This document shows, piece by piece, positions 38,384-47,540 of a DNA stretch of 64,000 nt (position 1 is the stretch's first letter; every line of letters begins with the position of its first letter). The position numbers were made by a program, and so were the translations under genes. Source of the DNA: Microvirga thermotolerans (GTDB lineage: Bacteria; Pseudomonadota; Alphaproteobacteria; Rhizobiales; Beijerinckiaceae). The DNA lies in NCBI RefSeq assembly GCF_009363855.1, contig NZ_CP045423.1:960001-1024000 (forward strand). Reading direction: 5' to 3'. A model generated the notes under the pieces. It saw nothing but the letters and a program-made list of their open reading frames with translations. It did no database searches and had not been told where the DNA came from.

Positions 38384-40591
38384 GTGACGAATTTCAGGAA
38401 TTTCCGCTTCGAGGTCGATGGCGACGGAATCGCGCTTGCCACCTGGGACATGCCCGACCGCTCGATGAACGTCATCACCAACGAGGTGATGGGCGAGCTG
38501 TCGCAGATCGTCGAGAAGGTGGCGGAGGACGCGGCCATCAAGGGCTGCGTCATCACCTCGGGCAAGGAGAGCTTCTCCGGCGGCGCCGACCTTTCGATGC
38601 TGCAGGAATCGAAGTCGCAGTTCGAGAGGCTCGCCCGGGAAAAGGGCGAGGAGGCCGCCATGGCCGCCTTCTTCGAGGAGTCCCGCCGCCTCTCGCTGCT
38701 CTACCGGCGCCTGGAGACCTGCGGCAAGCCGTTCGTCGCGGCGATCCACGGCGTCTGCCTCGGCGGCGCCTTCGAGCTGGCGCTCGCCTGCCATCACAGG
38801 GTCGTCTCGGACGCGGACGCGACCCGCGTCGGCCTGCCCGAGATCAAGGTGGGCCTGTTCCCCGGCGCGGGGGGCACCCAGCGCGTCGCGCGGCTGATGC
38901 AGACGGGCGACGCCCTGCAGATGCTGCTCAAGGGCGACCAGATCCGGGCGCTCATGGCGCGCAACATGGGCCTCGTCCATGCGGTCGTGCCGCGCGATGA
39001 GCTCGTCCGGACGGCGAAGGACTGGATCCGGAACGGCGGCTCGGCCGAGGCGCCCTGGGACCAGAAGGGATTCAAGCTGCCGTCCAACAAGGTCTATTCC
39101 CCCGCCGGAATGCAGATCTGGCCGGCGGCGAACGCCATCTACCGCCGCGAGACGCAGGACAACTACCCGGCCGCCCGCGCCATCCTGGAGTCCGTCTACC
39201 AGGGCCTTCAGCTGCCCATGGACCAGGCGCTGAAGGTGGAGTCCCGCCATTTCGCCAGGATCCTGCGCTCGAAGGAGGCGGCGGCGATGATCCGCACCCT
39301 CTTCCTCTCCATGCAGGAGCTGAACAAGGGCGCGCGCCGCCCCAAGGACGTTGCGCCGTCGAACCTCAGGAAGATCGGCGTCGTGGGCGCAGGCTTCATG
39401 GGCGCGGGCATCGCCTACGTGGCCGCGAATGCGGGCATGGAGGTCGTTCTCATCGACCGGGACGTGGAGGCGGCCGAGAAGGGCAAGGCCCATTCCCACA
39501 AGCTCATGACCGACCAGGTCATGAAGGGCCGCGCCAAGACCGCGGACCGCGATGCGCTCCTTGCGCGCATCAGGACCTCCGCCGATTACGCCGACCTGAA
39601 GGATTGCGACCTTGTCGTCGAGGCGGTGTTCGAGGATCCGAAGGTGAAGGCGGACGTCATCCAGAAGGTGGAGGCGGCGGTCCGGCCGGACTGCATCTTC
39701 GCGTCGAACACGTCGACGCTGCCGATCACCGGCCTCGCCAAGTCCTCGAAGCGGCCCGACGCGTTCATCGGCATCCACTTCTTCTCGCCGGTCGAGAAGA
39801 TGATGCTGGTCGAGGTCATCCTCGGCAAGGAGACCGGGGACAAGGCCCTCGCCACGGCGCTCGACTTCGTGCGCGCCATCAAGAAGACGCCCATCGTTGT
39901 CAACGATTCCCGCGGCTTCTTCGCCAACCGCTGCGTGCTCGGCTACATCCTCGAAGGCCATCTGATGTTCCTCGAGGGCGTGCCTCCGGCGATGATCGAG
40001 AATGCCGGCAAGCAGGCCGGCATGCCCGTCGGCCCCCTGTCCCTCAATGACGAGGTGGGCGTCGACCTCGGCCTCAAGATCCTGCGGGCAACCAAGGAGC
40101 AGCTCGGAGAGGCGGCCGTCGTGCCCGCGCAGGAGGAGCTGCTCGCCAGGCTCGTGGAGAAGGAGGGCCGTCTCGGCCGCAAGAACCGCAAGGGCTTCTA
40201 CGACTATCCCGAAAGCGGCTCGAAGCGCCTGTGGCCCGGCCTCAAGGAGCTTCAGTCGAGGCACCTGAACGCCGAGACTCTGGACATGCAGGAGCTGAAG
40301 CGCCGCCTCCTCGTGACGCAGGCTCTCGAGGCCGCGCGCACCGTGGAGGAGGGGGTCGTCACGGATCCCCGCGAGGCGGATGTGGGCTCCATCCTCGGGT
40401 TCGGCTTCGCGCCCTACACGGGCGGCGTCCTGTCGTACATCGACTTCATGGGCGCCAAGGCCTTCGTGGAGATCTGCCGGGATCTGCAGGCGAGGCACGG
40501 AGACCGTTTCGCGCCTCCGCGGATCCTGCTCGACATGGCCGCGTCCGGCGAAACGTTCTATGGCAGGGCGGGGGCGAAGAAGGCCGCCTGA
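38384..40591 (+). CDS. fadJ: Bifunctional enoyl-CoA hydratase/3-hydroxyacyl-CoA dehydrogenase
   Basis: Two middle steps of beta-oxidation in one 735-residue protein. The N-terminal crotonase domain (1-260) has the oxyanion-hole segments FSGGADLSML and HGVCLGGAFELALACH, with GLPEIKVGLFPGAGGTQR. The NAD-binding domain starts near 328 with GVVGAGFMGAGIA and includes ASNTSTLPI and GIHFFSPVEKMMLVE (catalytic His); the C-terminal dehydrogenase domains include NDSRGFFANR. The start is GTG 38384 with GGGAGGACG upstream. It pairs with the thiolase gene before it to form the trifunctional unit; fadB versus fadJ naming is by convention. Confidence 0.95.
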   Translation: MTNFRNFRFEVDGDGIALATWDMPDRSMNVITNEVMGELSQIVEKVAEDAAIKGCVITSGKESFSGGADLSMLQESKSQFERLAREKGEEAAMAAFFEESRRLSLLYRRLETCGKPFVAAIHGVCLGGAFELALACHHRVVSDADATRVGLPEIKVGLFPGAGGTQRVARLMQTGDALQMLLKGDQIRALMARNMGLVHAVVPRDELVRTAKDWIRNGGSAEAPWDQKGFKLPSNKVYSPAGMQIWPAANAIYRRETQDNYPAARAILESVYQGLQLPMDQALKVESRHFARILRSKEAAAMIRTLFLSMQELNKGARRPKDVAPSNLRKIGVVGAGFMGAGIAYVAANAGMEVVLIDRDVEAAEKGKAHSHKLMTDQVMKGRAKTADRDALLARIRTSADYADLKDCDLVVEAVFEDPKVKADVIQKVEAAVRPDCIFASNTSTLPITGLAKSSKRPDAFIGIHFFSPVEKMMLVEVILGKETGDKALATALDFVRAIKKTPIVVNDSRGFFANRCVLGYILEGHLMFLEGVPPAMIENAGKQAGMPVGPLSLNDEVGVDLGLKILRATKEQLGEAAVVPAQEELLARLVEKEGRLGRKNRKGFYDYPESGSKRLWPGLKELQSRHLNAETLDMQELKRRLLVTQALEAARTVEEGVVTDPREADVGSILGFGFAPYTGGVLSYIDFMGAKAFVEICRDLQARHGDRFAPPRILLDMAASGETFYGRAGAKKAA

Positions 40592-40641
40592 TCCCTCCGC
40601 CACACAAGGGCTCTCCCCGAGGCGGAGAGGTTGGCAAGGAA

Positions 40642-40675
40642 GGGGGCGCCGGCTTCGCGGCTTCAGGGCGCCCCC
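40642..40675 (+). other. Strong hairpin after fadJ
   Basis: A perfect 9-bp GC stem, GGGGGCGCC (40642-40650) and GGCGCCCCC (40667-40675), with a 16-nt loop, in the 121-bp gap between fadJ and the DinB gene. No T-tract follows, so intrinsic termination is not assured; it may protect the fadJ mRNA end or cut downstream expression. Confidence 0.45.
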
Positions 40676-40712
40676 TCGGTTCGGATCTTTCTGCCAAGGG
40701 AACCCAAGTGCC

Positions 40713-41222
40713 ATGAAACAGCACATCGTCATGCTGGCGGCCTACAACGCCTGGTGCAATCAGCGCCTCTACGACGCCGCGGCCGAATTGCCCGACGCGG
40801 ATTACAGGGCCGACCGCGGCGCCTTCTTCAAGTCGATCCACGGCACGCTCAACCACCTGCTCGTGGCCGACCGGATCTGGATGAGGCGCTTCACGGGACA
40901 GGGAGAGGCGCCCGCGCGCCTCGACGCGATCCTGTTCGAGGATCTCGGTTCCCTGCGCGACGCGCGCTGGAAGGAGGACGAGCGGATCATGAGCTATGCG
41001 GAGGGCCTGACGGAGGCGGATCTCGCAGGCCGCATCCGCTATCGGACCCTGACGAACCCGGCGGACATCGAGCAGCCGCTGGCGCCGGCCCTGCTGCACT
41101 TCTTCAACCACCAGACGCATCACCGGGGGCAGGTGCATGCGCTCCTCACCGGCCTGGGGCGCGATGCGCCCTCCCTCGATCTCATCCTGTTCCAGCGCAT
41201 CAGCGGCATGGGGACGAAGTGA
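40713..41222 (+). CDS. DinB family protein
   Basis: Protein of 169 residues of the DinB/YfiT four-helix superfamily. It has the three metal-ligand histidines typical of the family: His in KSIHGTLNHLLVADRIWM and the C-terminal pair in NHQTHHRGQVHALLTG. Members are putative thiol-dependent S-transferases or metal-binding proteins; the name comes from a damage-inducible Bacillus gene and is unrelated to DNA polymerase IV. It follows fadJ on the same strand and is followed 13 bp later by a thioesterase gene. Role here unknown. Confidence 0.92.
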   Translation: MKQHIVMLAAYNAWCNQRLYDAAAELPDADYRADRGAFFKSIHGTLNHLLVADRIWMRRFTGQGEAPARLDAILFEDLGSLRDARWKEDERIMSYAEGLTEADLAGRIRYRTLTNPADIEQPLAPALLHFFNHQTHHRGQVHALLTGLGRDAPSLDLILFQRISGMGTK

Positions 41223-41235
41223 CGGCAGTCCTCGC

Positions 41236-41784
41236 ATGAATCTCTGGCTGCGCCTCCTTCATCTCATCCTGGCTTCGTTCTTCCGTCCGAGGCTCGATCC
41301 GGTCCATGACGTCTCCCGCCTCTCGTTCCGGGTCTGGCCGCACGACCTCGACACCTCGCTCCACATGAACAACGGGCGCTACTGGACCCTCATGGACCTG
41401 GGGCGGACCGACATCATGATCCGCTCGGGATTGTGGCGGGCGGTGTTCCGGAACGGCTGGGTGCCCGTGGTCAGCGCCGGCAAGATCCGCTTTCGCCGGG
41501 AGCTGAGAGCGTTCCAGCCCTTCCATCTGGAGACGCGCATCGTCACATGGGCGGAGTCCTGGGTCGTGATCGAGCATAGGGTCCTGGCAAGGGCCAAGGA
41601 CGGCAGCCCCATCGTCTCCGCCATCGCCCTCGTCAGGGCCGGGCTCTACGACCGCCGGGCCCGGAGCTTCGTCGCCGTGGAGCGGCTGTTCGGCGAGATC
41701 GGCGTCCACGCCGAGCCTCCGCAGGCCTCGCCGGAGGTGGCGGCCTTCCTCGCGGCGGAGGAGGCGCTGAAGGGCGCGACTTGA
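41236..41784 (+). CDS. Hotdog-fold acyl-CoA thioesterase-like protein
   Basis: Protein of 182 residues with a hydrophobic N-terminus (LWLRLLHLILASFF) and a hotdog-fold domain: RLSFRVWPHDLDTSLHMNNG, with the typical D-x-x-x-H-x-N-N catalytic layout, and FRRELRAFQPFHLETRIVTW. This matches 4-hydroxybenzoyl-CoA-thioesterase-like/THEM6 proteins. It lies 13 bp after the DinB gene in the beta-oxidation locus, so hydrolysis of an acyl-CoA is plausible. The N-terminal segment could anchor it to the membrane. ATG 41236 is used. Confidence 0.85.
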   Translation: MNLWLRLLHLILASFFRPRLDPVHDVSRLSFRVWPHDLDTSLHMNNGRYWTLMDLGRTDIMIRSGLWRAVFRNGWVPVVSAGKIRFRRELRAFQPFHLETRIVTWAESWVVIEHRVLARAKDGSPIVSAIALVRAGLYDRRARSFVAVERLFGEIGVHAEPPQASPEVAAFLAAEEALKGAT

Positions 41785-41841
41785 TCCTCCCCGACGGTGC
41801 GGTAGCTTCCCAGTGCCTGCACCAACCGTGAAGACGATTCC

Positions 41842-42465
41842 ATGCCCCGCACCATCGACTACTATTTTTCCATGGTAAGCCCCTGGGCTTACATCGGCCA
41901 CGCCCCCTTCATGGAGATCGTCCGGCGGCACGGGGTCGAGGTCAATTACAAGCCCGTCTTCCTCGGCCGGGTCTTCGCGGAGACCGGCGGCCTGCCCTTG
42001 GCGCAGCGCCATCCCGCACGCCAGCGCTATCGCCTCATCGAGCTTCAGCGCTGGCGCGAGAAGCGTGGGCTCAGCTTCAACATCAAGCCGAAACACTGGC
42101 CCTTCGACGTCAACCTCGCCGACCGCTTCGTCATCGCGGTGACCGTCTCGGGCAAGGATCCGGATCCTTTCCTCCGGCGGGCCTTCGCCGCCGTGTGGGA
42201 GGAGGAGCGGGACCTGGCGGACCCCCTCGTCCTGGCGGAGCTTGCGGAGGCCGCCGGGCTCGACTCCACGGCGCTGATGGATGTCGCGACCGGCAGCACG
42301 ACCGAGGCGATTTACGCGCTGAACCTGGAAAACGCCGTGGCCGGCGACGTCTTCGGTTCGCCCGCCTACGTGCTCGACGGGGAGGTCTTTTGGGGCCAGG
42401 ACCGGCTGGAGCTCCTCGAGGACGCCCTCGCCAGCGGGCGGGCGCCCTACAGCGCCGCCGTCTGA
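41842..42465 (+). CDS. DsbA-fold 2-hydroxychromene-2-carboxylate isomerase-like
   Basis: Protein of 207 residues of the DsbA/kappa-GST family. The active-site region DYYFSMVSPWAYIGH has Ser in place of the redox Cys, as in 2-hydroxychromene-2-carboxylate isomerases, which act with glutathione in naphthalene breakdown. The C-terminal FGSPAYVLDGEVFWGQDRL is the family hallmark. No other aromatic-catabolism gene is near, so the true substrate is probably different. Last gene of the rightward locus, convergent with the histidine kinase gene (4-bp gap). Confidence 0.9.
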   Translation: MPRTIDYYFSMVSPWAYIGHAPFMEIVRRHGVEVNYKPVFLGRVFAETGGLPLAQRHPARQRYRLIELQRWREKRGLSFNIKPKHWPFDVNLADRFVIAVTVSGKDPDPFLRRAFAAVWEEERDLADPLVLAELAEAAGLDSTALMDVATGSTTEAIYALNLENAVAGDVFGSPAYVLDGEVFWGQDRLELLEDALASGRAPYSAAV

Positions 42466-42469
42466 CGGA

Positions 42470-45400
42470 TCACTCCGCCGCCACGCGCGTGGCGCGCCAT
42501 TGGGTGAGCAGGGCCCTGAGCGCCGCAGGCTTCACGGGCTTGTTGAGCACGTGGACGTTCATGGCCGCCGCCGCATCCCGTACCGCCGGCGTGCGGTCGG
42601 CGGTGACCAGCACCGCGGGCGTGTCGACCTGGGTCTTCCAGCGCAGGGTCTTGATCAGGTCGAGCCCGTCGCCCTCGTCCAGATGGTAATCGGCGACGAT
42701 CGCGTCGGGGTTCGCCCGCTGGGCCTTGAGGACGCCGTGGGCGCCCTCCAGGTCGGACGCCGTCCAGACCTCGCATCCCCAGTTCTTCAGGAGAAGGCGC
42801 ATGCCTTCCAGGATCGCGGGCTCGTTGTCGACCACGAGCACGCGCATCTCCGAGAGCGCCGTCACGGGGGCGGCCGGCGTTTCCGGAACCGCGCCGGACG
42901 CGGGGAGGGCCGCCACCACCGGGACCTGCACCCGGAACACGGAGCCGCGCCCGGCCTCCGACTTCAAGGTCACGGGATGCGACAGCACGCGCCCGAGGCG
43001 CTCCACGATGGAGAGGCCGAGCCCGAGGCCCCGCGCGACCTTGGCGCCCTGGTCGAGGCGCTGGAACTCCCGGAACACGATCCGCTGCTTCGAGGGCGGG
43101 ATGCCGAGCCCCGTATCCCAGACCTCGAGGAGGAGGTGGTGGCCGCGCCGGCGCCCGCCGACGAGCACGCGTCCGCTCGGGGTGTACTTGATGGCGTTGG
43201 AGATCAGGTTCTGCAGGAGCCGCCGCAGGAGGCGCCGGTCCGACCGGACGGTGAGCGTCGAGGGAACGAAGGTGAGCTTCAGCCCCTTCTCGCGGGCGAT
43301 GGGATCGAACTCGCGCTGGAGCTGGCGGAACAGCTCGTCGATCCGGAAGCTCGACCATTGCGGCTTCATGGCGCCCGTGTCGAGGCGCGAGATGTCGAGG
43401 AGCGCGGTGAGGATTTCCTCGACCGCGTCGAGGGAGGCGTCGATGTTCTCGGCGAGAGTCGCATCGCCCGCCTCCCGGTCGCGCTCGACGAGAGAGGTGG
43501 CGTAGAGGCGCGCCGCGTTGAGAGGCTGGAGGATGTCGTGGGACGCGGCGGCGAGGAAGCGCGTCTTCGAGATGTTCGCCTCGTCCGCCTCGGCCTTCGC
43601 CTGGGTCAGCGCCTCGTTGAGACGGGTGAGTTCCTCCGTGCGTTCGCGCACGCGCTGCTCCAAGGTCTCATTCGCGCGGCGGCTCTCCTCCTCCGCAGCC
43701 ACGGTGTCGGTGACGTCCGTGTAGGTGGTGACGAGGCCGCCATCGGGGAGCGGGTTGGAGCGGATCTCGATGACCTTGCCCGAGGGATAGAGCTTGAGGC
43801 GCACCGGCTCCAGATCGTGGAGAAAGGAATGGATCCTGGCCTCGACGAGCTCTTCGAGCGTTCCGGGACCGTAGGATCCGCGTTCCGCGTTGAACCGGAT
43901 GATGCTGTCCATGCCGACCCCGATCCGCACCAGGTTGGGCGGGAGGTCGTAGAGGTCGACGAAGGCCTGATTCCAGGCCAGCAGGCGCAGGTCGCGGTCC
44001 AGCACCGTGATGCCCTGCCTGGCATAGTTGATGGCGTGCTGCAGGAGGTCGCGGCTGTGCTGGATCGCCGCCGACGCGTCGTCGAGAAGCTTCAGGGCCG
44101 CCTTCGTGGAAACCGTCCGCCGGCGCAGGACGAGGGATAGGGCGAGGCGGGACGAGGCGGTGCCGATGGCCGAGGCGAGGAGGTGCTCCGCGTAGCGCAG
44201 GAGGTGGATGTCCGCCTCGGCGCGGAGCTCCAGCACCTGGCCGCGGCTGTGGGCGAAGCCCTCGAAGGAGCGGCTCGTGCGCTCCTCGCCCAGATACCGC
44301 GCCACCGTCGCGCGCAGTTCCTCGACCGTGATGCTCGGCCGGAACAGGCGGAAGCTCGGGGCGGCGGACGTCTCGTTCTCACCCACGAACACATGGGCCT
44401 GGATCCGCTCCAGGGCGGTGGCCGGCCGCCACAGGGAAAAGACGACATAGGCAAGAATGTTGAGGGACAGGCTCCAGACGACCCCATGGGTCAGCTGCGG
44501 CAGGTCGACCCCGAAGAGGGCCGTGGGCTTGAGGGCGGCGATGCCGAAGGGCCCCGTCACCACCACGTCCGACCAGAACACCCCGTCCCAGACGAGGCTG
44601 GGCAGCAGCAGGGTATAGGCCCAGGTCACGAAACCGACGGTGAGGCCGACGCTGGCGCCGAGCGCGGTGCCGCGCGACCAGATCAGGCCGCCGAGGAAGG
44701 CGGGCGCGATCTGCGCGATGGCGGCGAAGGAGAGAAGGCCGATGGCCGCGAGCGCGGCCTCGCCCGAGGCCCTGTAATAGGCATAGGCAAGCAGGATCAC
44801 CAGGACGATGGAGACGCGGCGCATGCCGAGCACGAAGCTGCCCGGATCGATCCCCGCGAAGGCGCGGCGGCGCAGGACGATCGGCATCGCCAGATGGTTC
44901 GAGATCATCACGGCGACCGCGACGGAGTCGACGATGACCATTGCGGTCGCCGCAGAGAATCCGCCGAGGAAGGCGACGATCGCGATCTTGCCCGCTCCGT
45001 CGAAGAGCGGCAGGGCGAGAACCGTCATGTCCCGGTCCACCGTGCCCTCCTGGAAGACGGCGAGGCCGCCGAGGGCGATGGGAATGACGAAGATGTTGAT
45101 GGCGATGAGGTAGGCCGGGAACATCCAGGCGGCCCGCTTCACGTCCTCGATGGCCCGGTTCTCCACGACCGTCATGTGGAACTGCCGGGGCAGGAGGAGC
45201 GCTGCGCAGCTCGAGAGCAGGATCAGGGTGATGTAGCTGCCGAAGCCGGAGGTGCGCTCCAGGAGGCTCGCGCTGATGCCCTGCGCGTGCAGGCGGGCCA
45301 CGATCCCGTCGTATCCGTCGAACATGACGAAGGTGACATAGGCGCCCACGACGAGAAAGGCGGCGAGCTTCACCACCGACTCGAGCGAGATCGCCATCAT

Positions 45401-45979
45401 CAGCCCGTCCTGGTGTTCGGTCGCATCGGTGTGGCGGGTGCCGAAGGCGACGGCGAAGCCCGCGAGCACCAGGGCGACGGCGAGGGCGAGGTCTCCGAAG
45501 ACCGGGACGCTCTGGGGCGTAAAGCCGCTCGCCGCCTTGAGGAACACGTCGAGCGAGGACGACACGGCCTTGAGCTGGAGGGCGATGTAGGGAATGGAGC
45601 CGACGAGCGCGATCAGGCTCACGAGCGCCGCCACGCGCTCGCTCTTGCCGTAGCGGGCCGCGACGAAGTCCGCGATGGACGAGATGTTCTGGGTCTTGGC
45701 GATGCGGACGACGCGGGACACCAGGAGGTGGCCGAACCCGATCACCAGGATGGGGCCGATGTAGATGGTGAGAAAGTCGAGGCCCGAATGGCTCGCGAGG
45801 CCCACCGATCCGAAGAAGGTCCAGGAGGTGCAATAGACGCCGAGCGACAGGGCGGCGATGGTCGAGCGCGCCCGCCCCTCGACGAGGCGGCGCCCCCCGT
45901 TGTCGCCCCAATAGGCGACGGCGAAGAGAAGGCAGAGATAGACCAGTGCCGATAGAATTACCGCCCAGCTGGCGACCAT
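42470..45979 (-). CDS. SLC5 transporter-fused hybrid histidine kinase
   Basis: Signalling protein of 1169 residues. Residues 1-510 are a sodium:solute symporter-like domain with about 13 membrane helices (SLGVYCTSWTFFGSVGLASH, PRQFHMTVVENR). A STAC-like linker (FRLFRPSITVEELRATVARYL) follows, then a PAS domain from about 650 (NYARQGITVLDRDLRLLAW), a HisKA domain with AASHDILQPL (His about 814), an ATPase domain (NLISNAIKYTPSG, DTGLGIPPS) and a C-terminal receiver with phospho-acceptor Asp about 1096 (VADYHLDEGDG). This is the CbrA/CrbS type, in which a PutP-like domain senses a carbon or nitrogen source and drives a kinase. No separate response regulator is adjacent. Ligand unknown. Confidence 0.93.
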   Translation of the reverse strand: MVASWAVILSALVYLCLLFAVAYWGDNGGRRLVEGRARSTIAALSLGVYCTSWTFFGSVGLASHSGLDFLTIYIGPILVIGFGHLLVSRVVRIAKTQNISSIADFVAARYGKSERVAALVSLIALVGSIPYIALQLKAVSSSLDVFLKAASGFTPQSVPVFGDLALAVALVLAGFAVAFGTRHTDATEHQDGLMMAISLESVVKLAAFLVVGAYVTFVMFDGYDGIVARLHAQGISASLLERTSGFGSYITLILLSSCAALLLPRQFHMTVVENRAIEDVKRAAWMFPAYLIAINIFVIPIALGGLAVFQEGTVDRDMTVLALPLFDGAGKIAIVAFLGGFSAATAMVIVDSVAVAVMISNHLAMPIVLRRRAFAGIDPGSFVLGMRRVSIVLVILLAYAYYRASGEAALAAIGLLSFAAIAQIAPAFLGGLIWSRGTALGASVGLTVGFVTWAYTLLLPSLVWDGVFWSDVVVTGPFGIAALKPTALFGVDLPQLTHGVVWSLSLNILAYVVFSLWRPATALERIQAHVFVGENETSAAPSFRLFRPSITVEELRATVARYLGEERTSRSFEGFAHSRGQVLELRAEADIHLLRYAEHLLASAIGTASSRLALSLVLRRRTVSTKAALKLLDDASAAIQHSRDLLQHAINYARQGITVLDRDLRLLAWNQAFVDLYDLPPNLVRIGVGMDSIIRFNAERGSYGPGTLEELVEARIHSFLHDLEPVRLKLYPSGKVIEIRSNPLPDGGLVTTYTDVTDTVAAEEESRRANETLEQRVRERTEELTRLNEALTQAKAEADEANISKTRFLAAASHDILQPLNAARLYATSLVERDREAGDATLAENIDASLDAVEEILTALLDISRLDTGAMKPQWSSFRIDELFRQLQREFDPIAREKGLKLTFVPSTLTVRSDRRLLRRLLQNLISNAIKYTPSGRVLVGGRRRGHHLLLEVWDTGLGIPPSKQRIVFREFQRLDQGAKVARGLGLGLSIVERLGRVLSHPVTLKSEAGRGSVFRVQVPVVAALPASGAVPETPAAPVTALSEMRVLVVDNEPAILEGMRLLLKNWGCEVWTASDLEGAHGVLKAQRANPDAIVADYHLDEGDGLDLIKTLRWKTQVDTPAVLVTADRTPAVRDAAAAMNVHVLNKPVKPAALRALLTQWRATRVAAE

Positions 45980-46076
45980 GGCAGGATCCTCGCAAGAGCC
46001 AGGGGGCAGATTTACTCCCTCGGCGGGCGGATGGCCACCGCGCCAGGGAGTGCCCGGCGGGCGCGCCAGGGGGCGC

Positions 46077-46991
46077 TCACAGCCCCCGGTCCCAGTGCGG
46101 CTCGGGGCCGAAGCGCGCGGCCAGGAAGGCGACGATGGCGCGGACCTTGGCCGGAGCCTGCCGGCCGGAGGGCAGAACGGCGTGGACCGCCAGCTCGTAG
46201 GTGGGCTCGTCGGGCAGGATGCGTACCAGGTCGCCGCTGCGGAGGCTGTCCCCCACGAGGAAGGTCGGCTGGTAGATCAGGCCCTGTCCCGCCAGGGCCG
46301 CGGCGAGCAGGGCATCGCCGTTGTTGGCCCGCAGGTTGCCCTTGACCGGCACCGCGGTCTCCCCGTCGTGCCCGAAAAGCCAGCGGTCGGCGCTCACGGC
46401 GCTGGAGAGGGTGTAGCCGAGGCAGTTGTGGCGGGAGAGATCCTCCACGGTTCGGGGCTCCCCATGCTCCGCGAGATAGGAGGGGGCGGCGCACACCGCG
46501 ACGCGGCAGGGCGCGAGCCTGCGGACGACGAGGCTCGAATCCTTCAGCCGTCCGATCCGGATCGCCAGGTCCCACCCCTCCTCGATCAGATCCACGTAGC
46601 GGTCCGCGAGGCCCAGGTCGACGTTCACGGCGGGGTAGAGGCGGCTGAACTCCGAAAGGGCAGGCGCAATCTCCCGAAAGCCGAAGGTCACCGGGGCATT
46701 CAGGCGCAGGGTGCCGCGCGGCTCGACCCGGTCCAGTCCGGCCGAGGTCTCCGCCTCCTCGATGTCGGCCAGGATGCGCTCCACCGCCGCCAGGTAATGG
46801 CGCCCGCCTTCCGTCAGGACGAGCCTGCGCGTGGAGCGGTGCAGCAGCTTGATCCCCAGGCGCTCCTCGAGGGAGGCTACGTGCTTGGTGACCATGGTCT
46901 GCGACAGGCCGAGCGCCCGCGCCGCGGCCGAGAAGCTCCCGAGCGCCGCGACCCGGGCGAAGACCTGCATGCTGGTGATGCGGTCGAGCAT
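46077..46991 (-). CDS. LysR family transcriptional regulator
   Basis: Regulator of 304 residues with the N-terminal LysR winged helix (FARVAALGSFSAAARALGLS, then LLHRSTRRLVLTEGG) and a periplasmic-binding-like effector domain (from about 90, GTLRLNAPVTFG). It is divergent from the DoxX gene, with 106 bp between the two starts, the classic arrangement for LysR control of the neighbour. Inverted TCAA/TTGA (47049-47058) lies in the gap. Effector unknown. Most similar in build to the CrgA-type subgroup. Confidence 0.93.
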   Translation of the reverse strand: MLDRITSMQVFARVAALGSFSAAARALGLSQTMVTKHVASLEERLGIKLLHRSTRRLVLTEGGRHYLAAVERILADIEEAETSAGLDRVEPRGTLRLNAPVTFGFREIAPALSEFSRLYPAVNVDLGLADRYVDLIEEGWDLAIRIGRLKDSSLVVRRLAPCRVAVCAAPSYLAEHGEPRTVEDLSRHNCLGYTLSSAVSADRWLFGHDGETAVPVKGNLRANNGDALLAAALAGQGLIYQPTFLVGDSLRSGDLVRILPDEPTYELAVHAVLPSGRQAPAKVRAIVAFLAARFGPEPHWDRGL

Positions 46992-47097
46992 GACCCTGCC
47001 TCACTCTTCGGGTGTGAGCTGATATTCCGAACGAGAGATTATCGTATTCAAGGTTTGAGATCATATGGAAGCAACCGTTCCCACCAGGAGACCCCCA

Positions 47098-47532
47098 GTG
47101 ATCGACAACCGTACCGCTCCCTATGCCGCGCTCGTCCTGCGCATCGCCCTAGGCGTGCTGTTCCTCGCCCATGCGGGACTGAAGATCTTCGTGTTCACGC
47201 CGGCGGGCACGGCGCAGTTCTTCGGCAGCCTTGGGCTCCCGCCGGCGCTCGCCTACCTGACCATCCTTGCCGAAGTGGCCGGCGGCATCGCTCTGATCCT
47301 GGGCTTCCATGCCCGTATCGCCGCGCTCGCCCTGGTTCCCATCCTGCTCGGCGCGATCTTCACCGTGCACGGTTCGGCCGGCTTCTTCTTCACCAATCCC
47401 AAGGGCGGGTGGGAATTCCTGGCGCTCTGGATCGCCGGGCTCCTGGCCCTGGCCCTCGTCGGGGACGGTGCGTTCGCTCTCGGGCCCACCCACAGGACGA
47501 CGTCCGCCGCCCTCCAACCCCGTTCAGCGTGA
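47098..47532 (+). CDS. DoxX family membrane protein
   Basis: Protein of 144 residues with four membrane helices (LRIALGVLFLAHAGLKIFVF, LAYLTILAEVAGGIALILG, IAALALVPILLGAIF, LALWIAGLLALALVG), the DoxX/YphA layout. GTG 47098 is preferred because AGGAGA lies 6 nt upstream; ATG 47065 adds 11 residues and has no clear ribosome site. Such proteins are linked to redox or thiol stress. It probably forms an operon with the VOC gene (8-bp gap) under the divergent LysR regulator. Confidence 0.9.
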   Translation: MIDNRTAPYAALVLRIALGVLFLAHAGLKIFVFTPAGTAQFFGSLGLPPALAYLTILAEVAGGIALILGFHARIAALALVPILLGAIFTVHGSAGFFFTNPKGGWEFLALWIAGLLALALVGDGAFALGPTHRTTSAALQPRSA

Positions 47533-47540
47533 GGCATGCC

